In this document: piece after piece, positions 30,365 to 39,590 of the stretch
Position numbering within the stretch: position 1 is the stretch's first letter
Layout: each line of letters begins with the position of its first letter
Assembly (NCBI GenBank): GCA_022448245.1
Contig: JAKVCO010000018.1
Span: 1-64,000, forward strand
Origin: Paracoccaceae bacterium
Lineage (GTDB): Bacteria; Pseudomonadota; Alphaproteobacteria; Rhodobacterales; Rhodobacteraceae
Length of the DNA: 64,000 bases
Direction: 5' to 3'
Program-made: the position numbers and the translations under genes
Notes under the pieces: model-generated
Told to the model about the DNA's origin: nothing
The model's input: only the letters and a program-made list of their open reading frames with translations
Databases searched by the model: none

Positions 30365-30400
30365 CGTCAATAAATAAATCAGATTGATTTAATATTGACG
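30365..30400. promoter_or_regulatory. Nested palindromic operator in the divergent frcB/frcR intergenic region
   Basis: CGTCAATA-AAT-AAATCA-gat-TGATTT-AA-TATTGACG: outer 8-bp and inner 6-bp inverted repeats, nearly concentric. Confidence 0.65.
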
Positions 30401-30447
30401 GAGGTGCGCGATCAGGACCATGTTGGTGTGAAGGGGAGTGCGAAAGA

Positions 30448-31650
30448 GTGAGTGCTGTAACGGATAAAGTATCTGATAAGGCAGGGAAATTCGAGGCTTC
30501 GGGCTCGAACCAGGTCGGCATGCGCGAGCGGAATGAGCGCTTGGTTCTGACCATCCTCAGACGCCAAGGTGCGCTCCCAAAGGCAGATATTGCCCGTATC
30601 ACCGGCCTCTCGGCACAGACAGTTTCAGTGATTATGCGCGCGCTGGAGCGTGACGGCTTGCTGGAAAAGGGTGAGAAGATCAGGGGCAAGGTGGGCCAAC
30701 CTTCGGTTCCAATGCGGCTCGCGCCTGACGGCACATATTTCCTGGGTCTCAAAGTCGGACGCCGTTCGGCGGAGCTGACGCTGGTGAATTTTGTGGGCGA
30801 GGAATTGGGCCATATTGAAGAGGCCTATGCATACCCAACGCCGGAAAAGGCGCTCAGCTTTGTGCAGAAATCCGTGCCCAAGCTCTGTGAGGTTCTGCCC
30901 GCAGGCCAGCGCAGCCGGATTGCCGGGATGGGCATCGCGTCACCTTACTTTCTGTGGGAATGGGCCAACGTCATCGGGGTGGACCCGGCCAAGATGTCTG
31001 GCTGGAAGGATTTTGATCTTCAAAAGGAGGTCGGAGCGCTCGTGGATTTCCCGGTGTTCCTCGGCAACGATGCGACCAGCGCTTGCGGCGCCGAGCTGAC
31101 CTTCGGAACGACCAAGGCGCCGGCGGACTTTCTGTACATCTACATTGGATACTTCGTGGGTGGCGGTGTGGTGCTGAATGGGGCTGTTTATGCCGGTCGA
31201 ACCGGCAACGCAGGGGCTGTTGGCCCCTTTCCTGTGGCGTCTCATGATGGTTCCTCCTCCCAGCTGGTGGACAAGGCCTCGCTCATCGGGTTGGAGCGCC
31301 GCCTTGCAACGCAGGCTGATGGCAACGTTCCATTGTCGCGATTGGTCAGCGAATACACGGATGCGACCAACGAGGTTGTGGAGGCATGGCTGGACGAAGC
31401 CGTCAAATCGCTCGCTCAGCTGATCCTCGGAGCGTGTTCGATCATCGATTTCCCCGCCGTGCTTGTGGATGGAAACATGCCAGCCGCGCTGCGCGAAAGG
31501 ATCGTCGCGCGTGTCACGGAAGAGCTGGACGAGATGCCCTTGTCGGGCCTGATCCGCCCCGACCTGATCGAGGGTAGCCTCGGAGCAAAGGCGCGTCCGC
31601 TGGGTGCGGCGAGCCTTCCCCTGTCGAACCGCTTCATGCTCCAGACTTAA
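30448..31650 (+). CDS. frcR: ROK-family transcriptional regulator
   Basis: N-terminal wHTH ILRRQGALPKADIARITGLSAQTVSVIMRALERDGLLEKG; ROK C-terminal domain; divergent from frcBCAK. Confidence 0.87.
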   Translation: MSAVTDKVSDKAGKFEASGSNQVGMRERNERLVLTILRRQGALPKADIARITGLSAQTVSVIMRALERDGLLEKGEKIRGKVGQPSVPMRLAPDGTYFLGLKVGRRSAELTLVNFVGEELGHIEEAYAYPTPEKALSFVQKSVPKLCEVLPAGQRSRIAGMGIASPYFLWEWANVIGVDPAKMSGWKDFDLQKEVGALVDFPVFLGNDATSACGAELTFGTTKAPADFLYIYIGYFVGGGVVLNGAVYAGRTGNAGAVGPFPVASHDGSSSQLVDKASLIGLERRLATQADGNVPLSRLVSEYTDATNEVVEAWLDEAVKSLAQLILGACSIIDFPAVLVDGNMPAALRERIVARVTEELDEMPLSGLIRPDLIEGSLGAKARPLGAASLPLSNRFMLQT

Positions 31651-31868
31651 TCACTGTTTTTGCGGGATTTCTCTGCGACCGTTCCAAGCGGTCTTATGCG
31701 CAGGCGCGGGCACGTTTGCTGCGCGGGCGCGCCCCAGTGCCAATCCGTTTGATTAAAACCTGACTGGAACTCCAAACCTGCGCCACAATTCAAACACAAC
31801 TCAGCACCGGCATCACGCGAGAAGAAACCTCGGAAAGCTGCCCTTTCCAATAAAGCAAAACCGAGGAA

Positions 31869-33209
31869 ATGAGCGTGACCTTGCAGGCCAAGATAGAGCC
31901 AAAACAAGCGGATGCAGCGGCGCCCGTCCCTGCCAATGCGGATGCACTGCCGCCGCAGACGCCGCTGTGCAACGGTCAGTATGTCATCGACGATTTTCTG
32001 AACTCGGGCGGCTTCGGGATGACCTACAAAGCGCGCGACAGTCTGGGCCGTCAGGTTGTGGTCAAGGAATGCTTCCCCGGCGTGCTGTGCCAGCGTCACG
32101 GCCTCGACGTCAGGCTGCGCGCCCCGCAGTACAACAACGATTTCGATTACATCGTCGGGCTCTTCAAGCGCGAGGCGCAGGCCTTGGCCAAGCTGCGCCA
32201 TCCGGGTGTCGTGAGTGTTCACCAGATATTTGAGGAGAACGGCACAGCTTACATGGCCCTCGATTTTATCGCTGGGCCTGACCTCTTTGAGGTGATTGAA
32301 AACCACCCCCATTATCTGACGCCCGAAGTGGTTCAGGCATTGGCCGAACAAATCCTACTCGCATTGGATTATGTGCATGAGAACGGCATTCTCCACCGGG
32401 ACATCTCGCCCGACAACATCCTTCTCGATCCCAACAAGACACCCGTATTGATCGATTTCGGTGCCTCCCGCGTGGGCCAGTCGCGGTCCAGCCGGGTTCT
32501 AAGCCGGGTCTTCACCGTCAAGGACGGCTACTCCCCGCAGGAGTTCTATTTCGAAGGCCGCTTCCAATCGCCGGCCTCTGATCTCTATGCGCTGGGCGCC
32601 ACGCTTTATCACCTCGTCACCGGCAGCTGCCCGCCCAACAGTTCAGAACGGCTTGCAGCGGTCGCGGCCAAGCAGCCGGATCCCTACGAGCCGCTGGGCA
32701 GCCGGTATTCCGCCTATCCCAAGGCATTCACGGCGATGATTGATGCCTGCATGGCGCCTTTCGCCAAAGACAGGATCCAAAGCGCCTCTCAATGTCTCGT
32801 GAAGATCGGCGCGAAGAAACCTGAAACGGGCGCAACCCCGCAAGGCTCTGCCTTGCCCGCCGCCATGGAGCCGCGGACTCGCGCAGACAACGAAACACGC
32901 AAACAAATCTCGCGCCTCGTGGAATCGAGCCTTCTTCAACCCGAAGCCGAACCCGCACCCGAGGTGGAACCCACCATGAGCGAGGAGGACCGCCGCCGCG
33001 CGGAACGCAAGGCAAAGGAAATCGAATACTGGGCCATCCTCAACGAGGACCCCGATGAGCTTAGGCGCGCAGTCGAAGAAGAGACCGCCGCCGAAGAGCA
33101 AGAGGAAGCCGCTCCAGAAGAACCAAAGCGCCGAAGCTCACTCTCTATGCTGTTGCCATGGCGCAAGAAGAAACACGCCGCAGGTGAGGAAGTCAGTCGT
33201 CAACACTAA
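31869..33209 (+). CDS. Ser/Thr protein kinase (Hanks-type), cytoplasmic
   Basis: G-loop SGGFGMTYKARD, VVVKECFP, HRDISPDNILLD, LIDFGASR, APE-like YSPQEFY; no obvious transmembrane helix, basic C-terminus. Confidence 0.93.
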   Translation: MSVTLQAKIEPKQADAAAPVPANADALPPQTPLCNGQYVIDDFLNSGGFGMTYKARDSLGRQVVVKECFPGVLCQRHGLDVRLRAPQYNNDFDYIVGLFKREAQALAKLRHPGVVSVHQIFEENGTAYMALDFIAGPDLFEVIENHPHYLTPEVVQALAEQILLALDYVHENGILHRDISPDNILLDPNKTPVLIDFGASRVGQSRSSRVLSRVFTVKDGYSPQEFYFEGRFQSPASDLYALGATLYHLVTGSCPPNSSERLAAVAAKQPDPYEPLGSRYSAYPKAFTAMIDACMAPFAKDRIQSASQCLVKIGAKKPETGATPQGSALPAAMEPRTRADNETRKQISRLVESSLLQPEAEPAPEVEPTMSEEDRRRAERKAKEIEYWAILNEDPDELRRAVEEETAAEEQEEAAPEEPKRRSSLSMLLPWRKKKHAAGEEVSRQH

Positions 33210-33223
33210 CGTGAGGATCACGC

Positions 33224-34261
33224 ATGAAAGGTCTAGAAAATCTCGTCCTAGCACGCAGAACTGCACCGCCTAAGGGGGCTGGGGCAGAGACGGAGGCACA
33301 AAACCCGCAGGAAGCCAGCGCCGTACCGGCAGTGGATATCCTGAACGAGAAACAGGTCAGCGAGCCTTTGTCTTCTGAGCTGGTCCGTCGCTCTGCGCAG
33401 AACACGCGGATGAACGGATCTCCGAGCGCGGATGCCGGCCCGGCTGATCTGCCGCCGGCACGCGGCTGGGCACCTGACATGCCGGAGGGCTGGGCGCCGC
33501 AAGAAGCCCAGGGCCAGGAGCCTACACCGCAGCACGAGATGGAGCCTTCGCGCGGCGGCTACAGGGCGCCAGCGCATAGCGAAAACATGTTTGTCGACGA
33601 TCGTCAGACACCGGCGCCGCTCGCTCAGGAAGCGATGCAGCTGATGGATGGGGCCCCTCAAATGCCCCAGCCCACCGCGCAGACACATGCGCCTGCGCCC
33701 GCGGCCCCTGTGCCAGAGATGGCGCCAATGACCCCGGCGCAGCCCGCCGCCCCGCAACAGGCCGGCAGTGCCAAAAGACGCAGCACGCGCCTGTTGGGTT
33801 TTTCTTCAGTGGAACCCACACCGGACCCGTTTGCGGCGTCTCCCGCTGCCGCCCCGGCTGCCCCAAACCAGCAAGAGAACCGCTATCCCATTGGCTGGCT
33901 CGTGGTTCTGGAAGGGCCCGGTCTTGGCATGTCCTATACCCTGACTTCGGGGCTCACGACCGTCGGTCGGGCTGAGAACCAGACCGTGTCGCTTGACTTC
34001 GGGGATGACAGCATCTCCCGCGAACAGCACGTGGCGATCGCCTATGACGAGGATGAGAACCGCACCTACGTGGGGCACGGAGGCAAACGCAACATCGTGC
34101 GCCTGAACGGGAAACCGCTGCTGACGACGGAAGAACTCTCCGACGGGGATCATCTGCGTATCGGCAAGACGACGCTCTACTTTGTGTCGTTGTGTGGTGG
34201 CGAGTTCTCGTGGAAGGCGGTCACCGATGCTGAAAACCAAGCAGCAGGTCACGATGGCTAG
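33224..34261 (+). CDS. FHA-domain protein with long Pro/Ala-rich N-terminus
   Basis: C-terminal FHA: TTVGRAENQTVSLDFGDDSISREQHVAIAYDED...RNIVRLNGKPL (GR, SxxH and N residues present). Confidence 0.9.
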   Translation: MKGLENLVLARRTAPPKGAGAETEAQNPQEASAVPAVDILNEKQVSEPLSSELVRRSAQNTRMNGSPSADAGPADLPPARGWAPDMPEGWAPQEAQGQEPTPQHEMEPSRGGYRAPAHSENMFVDDRQTPAPLAQEAMQLMDGAPQMPQPTAQTHAPAPAAPVPEMAPMTPAQPAAPQQAGSAKRRSTRLLGFSSVEPTPDPFAASPAAAPAAPNQQENRYPIGWLVVLEGPGLGMSYTLTSGLTTVGRAENQTVSLDFGDDSISREQHVAIAYDEDENRTYVGHGGKRNIVRLNGKPLLTTEELSDGDHLRIGKTTLYFVSLCGGEFSWKAVTDAENQAAGHDG

Positions 34262-35135
34262 TCTCACGGCAGACACCGCCCTCGCACAAGATATCGGCAG
34301 CCGCGCCCGTCAGGAGGACGCGGTCGTCGCCTATTGCTCGAAGGGGACGGAGCTTACCATAGCGGTGCTGTCAGACGGAATGGGTGGGCATAAGGACGGC
34401 GATCTGGCGAGCCGGATCATCGCGCGGGAGATGTTTGGCGAACTTTATGTGGCCGCTGCACGTCCCAAAGCACTCCGTCACAATAGTTCTTTGATGATGC
34501 GTGCGGCGCTGAGCTGCGCAAACAACCGGTTGGCCGAACATGTGCATTCGGGTCGTATCAGCAATGACACCGGCGGCACCGTGGTTTGCGTCGAGATCCA
34601 AGACGGCCAGATGCGGTGGCTGTCCGTGGGTGACAGCTTGCTCTACCTCCTGCGCGGCGGACGGCTGAAGCGGTTGAACCAGCTCCATCTGGTGGCCGCA
34701 CAGCTCGACATGATGGTGGCGTTTGATCAGATCGATATCGAAACGGCGCTCAATCATCCGGATCGCTACTGCCTGACGTCCGCGGTGACGGGGCAGGGGA
34801 TCCCGTCCATCGATTGCCCGGACACGACGCTTGATATGCAAGAAGGCGATGTGGTGCTCATCGCTAGCGATGGGATCGACGTGCTTGAGGAGCAGGAGAT
34901 CGCCCGCATCATCCAAAAGAACCTCCATTCCAAGAGCAGCGACATCGCAGACGAAATACTGGGGTCGGTGCGGGATGTTGGTTTCGCGGACCAAGACAAC
35001 ACCTCCGTGATCGTCATCAAGATCGACAATGGTCTCCAGCCCAATGTCGGGCCGCTCAGAAAGCTCAAGAGACAGCTCGGCACGCTGATGTCGTCGCGCC
35101 CGGGTGCGCGCATGGTAGCGAGGGCGCGCGCATGA
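34254..35135 (+). CDS. PP2C-type Ser/Thr phosphatase
   Basis: DIGSRARQEDA, LSDGMGGHKDGD, SVGDSLLYLL, IASDGIDVL, DQDNTSVIVI. Confidence 0.92.
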   Translation: MASLTADTALAQDIGSRARQEDAVVAYCSKGTELTIAVLSDGMGGHKDGDLASRIIAREMFGELYVAAARPKALRHNSSLMMRAALSCANNRLAEHVHSGRISNDTGGTVVCVEIQDGQMRWLSVGDSLLYLLRGGRLKRLNQLHLVAAQLDMMVAFDQIDIETALNHPDRYCLTSAVTGQGIPSIDCPDTTLDMQEGDVVLIASDGIDVLEEQEIARIIQKNLHSKSSDIADEILGSVRDVGFADQDNTSVIVIKIDNGLQPNVGPLRKLKRQLGTLMSSRPGARMVARARA

Positions 35136-36265
35136 TGCAGTTTCAACGCGAAAGAACAGACGTTGTGATGCAGCTGTCCCGCCTTGCGCAGTCGGATGTT
35201 TTGTCAGGAAAGTCTCGCCAACGGTGCCAAGAGATTTCCGAGCGTTTGGACACGCCCGTTGTCATTGGTTTCTTTGGCCCCTCGGGCAGTGGCAAGCGCA
35301 CGTTGCTGAACGAGTTCCTGGGCGAGCAGGTCGTGCCGGTCAATGGCCCTAGCGTCACCATAGAGGTGCTCGCTGGACCAAAAGCCACCTGCACGGTGCG
35401 CCAAGACGGGGACACCGTGGCCGAGGTTCAGGGCTATCCAACTGGGTCATTCTTGGATCAGGATTCAGCGTTTGCCACCATCACCGCGCCGCCCTGCGAC
35501 TCGTTGCATTGTGCAGTGCTCCTTTTTGAATGCGGAGATGATGCGCACGCGACGCAGGAAGCGCTCGCTTGGGCGGCGGACCGCGTCGACATGGTGATCT
35601 GGTGTAGTCAGTCATGGAGCGAAGCGGAACAGATCTCGTGGTCAACAGCGCCTGATCGTCTGCGCGATCACGCAATTCTCGCCCTGAGCAACAAAAGTGC
35701 AGCGATACCCGGCCACGAGCAGGAGGCTGGTTTTGCCTCAGTCCTAGACCGACGGACTGACGGGGGCGTTGCCTCTCACATTCGCGAAATGCTTGTCGAA
35801 GCGATGGAGCAAGAGCTTGCAAATGCTGAGCTTTTCTTGCGCCGCTACGGCTCTGATGAGATCGCGGTCGCTCCGGTTGCACCCGTAGAGGTCGACACCA
35901 AATCTGAGGCCGCGCTGCCGCATCTGGGCAAGTTGTTTCTTCAGCTCAGGCAATCCGCGCAGGGCATGTTGATGCAGTTGGATAGCGGACCCATCGATAT
36001 TCAAGACACGCTCTTGGCTGTTGAAGAGGCGCTGGAACGTTCGGCTGATCTCGTCATCGCCCATCCCGAAATTGGTACCGCCTGGCCCGCGTTGGAGCGT
36101 ACGATTTTCGAAGCCGGGGACCTTGCCGTTCTGCTGCGATACGAAGGGCGCGAGGAGCAGGTCAGCCAAGGCGTGCGTTTGGTGGCGCAGCTCAGGACTG
36201 AAATCGAACGCACCTACCTTAAAGCACATCCCGTGGACCGCTTGTCCCAAGGGAGGCCGCAATGA
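35132..36265 (+). CDS. Dynamin-like P-loop protein with degenerate GTPase motifs
   Basis: G1 region VVIGFFGPSGSGKRTLLNEFLG (Arg replaces Ser/Thr after GK); no DxPG G3; NKSA at the G4 position. ATGA overlaps at both ends. Confidence 0.75.
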   Translation: MMQFQRERTDVVMQLSRLAQSDVLSGKSRQRCQEISERLDTPVVIGFFGPSGSGKRTLLNEFLGEQVVPVNGPSVTIEVLAGPKATCTVRQDGDTVAEVQGYPTGSFLDQDSAFATITAPPCDSLHCAVLLFECGDDAHATQEALAWAADRVDMVIWCSQSWSEAEQISWSTAPDRLRDHAILALSNKSAAIPGHEQEAGFASVLDRRTDGGVASHIREMLVEAMEQELANAELFLRRYGSDEIAVAPVAPVEVDTKSEAALPHLGKLFLQLRQSAQGMLMQLDSGPIDIQDTLLAVEEALERSADLVIAHPEIGTAWPALERTIFEAGDLAVLLRYEGREEQVSQGVRLVAQLRTEIERTYLKAHPVDRLSQGRPQ

Positions 36266-38304
36266 ACATGACCTCGCATATCGAACCTGACGGCGGCCCC
36301 GCGCCGCTGGCTCAGACCATGCCGCCTTCGCCGTTCCAAGGCCTTGATGGCTTGGCCGCTGAATTTCACCGCCTGAGGGAATCGGTCGGGGATTTCCCCG
36401 AAGCAGGGCACGGCGCAATGGCGGCCCGCGCTAAACGCGTCTTCAAAAAGCTTGAGGAGTTTGAGCCCAAGGTCACTTTCATCGGTCAGGTGAAGGCAGG
36501 CAAAACGACCCTGCTGAACGCGCTCATTGGGCAGGGGGATGTGCTTCCGACTGACATCAACCCGTGGACTTCCGTCGTCACCTCCGTACATCTCGGCCCC
36601 AAACGCGCCGATCGTGGCCAGGGCTGCACGTTCCGCTTCTTCTCTAATGATGAATGGGAAAACCTTGTTCGCCACGGCGGACGGCTCGGCGAGATGGCCA
36701 ACCGTGCGGGCGCCTCGAGCGAGATCGAGAAAGTCCGATCGCAGCTCGATCAGATGCGTGAGAAATCGCGATGCAGGCTGGGCGACCGCTTCGAGCTTTT
36801 GCTGGGCCAAACCCACCGATACGACACGTTCAGCCCCGAGCTCGTGCGCCGTTATGTCTGCCTTGGTGACGACTTCGCCGGGGCTGAGGGAGAAGGCGAG
36901 AAGCAGGGGCATTTCGCAGATATCACGAAGGCCGCAGATATCTGGCTCAACGACGATGCGTTTGCTGTGCCGCTTTGCCTGCAGGACACGCCGGGCATCA
37001 ATGATACCTTCTTGGTGCGCGAGCAGATCACCCTGAACGGCCTGCGCGGCAGCAACGTTTGCGTCGTCGTTTTGTCGGCCCAGCAGGCGTTGTCGACTGT
37101 TGATCTCGGATTGATCCGGCTGGTGTCGAGTGTTCAAGCCCGAGGCATCGTGATCTTCGTGAACCGCATTGACGAGCTTGCCGATCCCACCAATGACGTC
37201 CCCAAGATCCGCAAAGGTATTGTCGACACTTTGGCGCGTTTCGGTGGTCCTCAGGACGCAGAGATTATCTTTGGCAGTGCCAATTGGGCGCTTAGTGCCA
37301 TGGCGGAAAACTTCAATAATCTGAGTGAGGCGAGCACGAAGACGCTCCTCGACTGGGCGAGCGCCCATATCGATGACGATCTGGTTGCAGCGACCCCTCA
37401 ACAAGTTGTCTGGTCGATGTCCGGTGTGCCTCAGTTGGGCGCTGCTTTGACGAGGCGTATTGAGGAGGGTGCTGCGCGCCAGTTGTTGGAGCGTGCTGAA
37501 ACCTCGCTCAAGAACATGAATGCGACGGGCACGCTCTTCCGCGCTGATGATACCGGATCGGGCGCGGGCGCTGTTTCAAGCGCGGTCGCGACGCCGGAAC
37601 TCGCGGCTGAGGTCGCTCAGTTGAAGGCGCGCTGTGCCGAGACGCTCGACGCAGATCTCGCGAAGGCGACGGAGGCGTTTGACCGGCGTGTAGAGAGCTC
37701 AGTGCGCACTTTCGTGAGCCGCGCACTGACCGACATGGCCGAACACATCCAGGCCAACAGCTCGGACAAGGTGTGGTCCTACGACCCGGCAGGCCTGCGC
37801 ATTCTCTTGCGTGGATCGTATCAGTCGTTCGTGTCTACTGCGGGTCGCGCGGCGGAGCGTCAAATGGCCGAAGCCGCGGACGCGCTGTCCCAACTCCTCG
37901 CGCAGGCGTCCGGTCAGGAGGGGCAGTCTATCGAGTTACTGCCGGAACCCATTCCGCCCGCGCCCGCAGCGGTGGAACTCGGCAGTGTGATTGCCCTCGA
38001 CCTCAAAGGTAGCTGGTGGACGCGGTTCTGGCGCAAACGCAATCCTGAGGCCTACGCCGAGGACTTCGCGAGCCTGCTGGAGGAGGAGGCGCGCGGCCTC
38101 GTGGCCCAGCTGCGCAGTGAATGCGTGGCGCCCTATACCGACGCGTTGAGGCGCAAACCCTCAGAGTTTCTCGCCGATCAGCTCCATGGTGTTGTTCCCA
38201 CGGAGCCTGCGAGTGTAGCGGCCGCGCCCGCGGCGCAGCCTGATGGTCCGGTGCACCCGCGCCGCGTCCGACGTCGCCCGATGCTCCGAGAGCATCACAC
38301 CTAG
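36262..38304 (+). CDS. Dynamin-family GTPase
   Basis: G1 FIGQVKAGKTTLLNALIG, G3 LQDTPGIND, G4 VNRID; C-terminal helical region with aromatic/basic SWWTRFWRKR patch. Confidence 0.88.
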   Translation: MNMTSHIEPDGGPAPLAQTMPPSPFQGLDGLAAEFHRLRESVGDFPEAGHGAMAARAKRVFKKLEEFEPKVTFIGQVKAGKTTLLNALIGQGDVLPTDINPWTSVVTSVHLGPKRADRGQGCTFRFFSNDEWENLVRHGGRLGEMANRAGASSEIEKVRSQLDQMREKSRCRLGDRFELLLGQTHRYDTFSPELVRRYVCLGDDFAGAEGEGEKQGHFADITKAADIWLNDDAFAVPLCLQDTPGINDTFLVREQITLNGLRGSNVCVVVLSAQQALSTVDLGLIRLVSSVQARGIVIFVNRIDELADPTNDVPKIRKGIVDTLARFGGPQDAEIIFGSANWALSAMAENFNNLSEASTKTLLDWASAHIDDDLVAATPQQVVWSMSGVPQLGAALTRRIEEGAARQLLERAETSLKNMNATGTLFRADDTGSGAGAVSSAVATPELAAEVAQLKARCAETLDADLAKATEAFDRRVESSVRTFVSRALTDMAEHIQANSSDKVWSYDPAGLRILLRGSYQSFVSTAGRAAERQMAEAADALSQLLAQASGQEGQSIELLPEPIPPAPAAVELGSVIALDLKGSWWTRFWRKRNPEAYAEDFASLLEEEARGLVAQLRSECVAPYTDALRRKPSEFLADQLHGVVPTEPASVAAAPAAQPDGPVHPRRVRRRPMLREHHT

Positions 38305-38329
38305 TTCCTTATCCAAGTTCGTTAGCAGC

Positions 38330-39151
38330 ATGCAGACATCACATCATGAAGTTCCACCAAAGGGCCCGCCGCGCATCGCTCTGATGGGCGAGTTCAGCGC
38401 CGGAAAGAGCACGCTGGCTAACCTGCTCTTGGGCTGTTCGGCCTCGCCCGTCATGGCGACACCCACCCAGCTCCCGCCGATCTGGTATCGCGCAGGGCAA
38501 GGGTGCCGCTACATCAATGCGGACAACAAAGAAGTGCCTCTCGATTTCGCGCGGATCAACGAGCTCGGGCCGGACGACGCGAAGGTCGTGTTTTCCCATC
38601 TGGACGCGCGCATTCTCAACGTGGCCGAGGTCATCGACTTTCCCGGCAGCTCTGATCCCAACATGAATTTTGACAGCTGGGAGATGTTGTTCCCACAGAT
38701 CGACATGGTCTTTTGGTGTACGCCTGCAAACCAAGCATGGCGCCAGTCGGAGGCCGCGCTTTGGCAAGAGATGCCTGAAAAGCTTCGGACACGCAGTGCA
38801 TTGCTTGTCACTCGGATGGATCAGGTCACCTCGGAGACCGAGCGGATGCGCTTGCTGCGCCGGATCGAATGCGAAGCCGCGCCCGAGTTTGGATCGGTTG
38901 TGCCTGTCTCGCTGGTTGGAAATGCGGATGGCTCCGACGGTGGATACGAGGGGCTTTCCGGCGTTCTCGAGCTGATCCAGCGATGGTGCACCGAGATTGA
39001 AGCAGAAGCCCGGATGGAGGAGCGCGCGCCGCTAGACTTCACGCCTGTTCCGCGACCACCTGCGCGCACGCCATCGCGGCCTTTGCGCCCGCTCGAGCCC
39101 GGGACCATCGTTCCACGGCGGGTCTTTCCCGCCAGTGGCGGCAGGAGCTAG
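38330..39151 (+). CDS. Dynamin-like GTPase, short form
   Basis: G1 LMGEFSAGKSTLANLLLG, G3 VIDFPGSSD, G4 LVTRMDQV. ATG 38330 preferred over the track start inside the upstream gene. Confidence 0.85.
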   Translation: MQTSHHEVPPKGPPRIALMGEFSAGKSTLANLLLGCSASPVMATPTQLPPIWYRAGQGCRYINADNKEVPLDFARINELGPDDAKVVFSHLDARILNVAEVIDFPGSSDPNMNFDSWEMLFPQIDMVFWCTPANQAWRQSEAALWQEMPEKLRTRSALLVTRMDQVTSETERMRLLRRIECEAAPEFGSVVPVSLVGNADGSDGGYEGLSGVLELIQRWCTEIEAEARMEERAPLDFTPVPRPPARTPSRPLRPLEPGTIVPRRVFPASGGRS

Positions 39152-39230
39152 CGCCGAACAACCGGTGGTTTTATCGCCCGAATAAATACATGGTAGCAGT
39201 TGCTTAACTCTGGATGCGCATAGTCGCGAC

Positions 39231-39581
39231 GTGAGTGAATCACCTGAGATATCTGGACTGTGTCCGCTGCGTCGCGACCTTGTGGGCTGCGAACTGGCAG
39301 TCTTGGCCGATTTGTCGTCCGAGACGTGCCTGTTGACGTCTGCTGAAATCGCGGTCGGTCAGGAACGTTTTGACACCCTCTGCAAAGAGGCCGCTGAGCT
39401 TTTGCGATCAGGCGAGGGCAACGAAGAAACCTTGGCTGTGACCGTGTCTCCCATGGGCACGCGGCTTTTTATTCGCGACACTGTAAAACGGTCAGAGGCG
39501 CTGTGTTTGCTGTTCTCGCCAACAGCTTCTTTGGACGGTGTGGAGGAGCGTGGACGCGCCTACCTTCAAGCCTCGGAATAG
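39231..39581 (+). CDS. Small protein, possible roadblock/LC7-like fold
   Basis: 116 aa: CELAVLADLSSETCLLTSAEIAVGQERFDTLCKEAAELL...ETLAVTVSPMGTRLFIRDTVKRSEALCLLFSP, alternating pattern as in roadblock domains. Confidence 0.55.
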   Translation: MSESPEISGLCPLRRDLVGCELAVLADLSSETCLLTSAEIAVGQERFDTLCKEAAELLRSGEGNEETLAVTVSPMGTRLFIRDTVKRSEALCLLFSPTASLDGVEERGRAYLQASE

Positions 39582-39590
39582 GGGGCGCAG

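Noticed and set aside
31869-36265. Kinase-FHA-PP2C trio as part of a type VI secretion system
   Set aside because: No TssB/C, TssJKLM, Hcp, VgrG or ClpV-like ORFs appear in the window; the trio is joined to GTPases instead. A T6SS elsewhere in the genome cannot be excluded.
36214-37404. 396-aa minus-strand ORF over the dynamin-like GTPase gene
   Set aside because: Antisense shadow; the opposite strand has canonical GTPase motifs.
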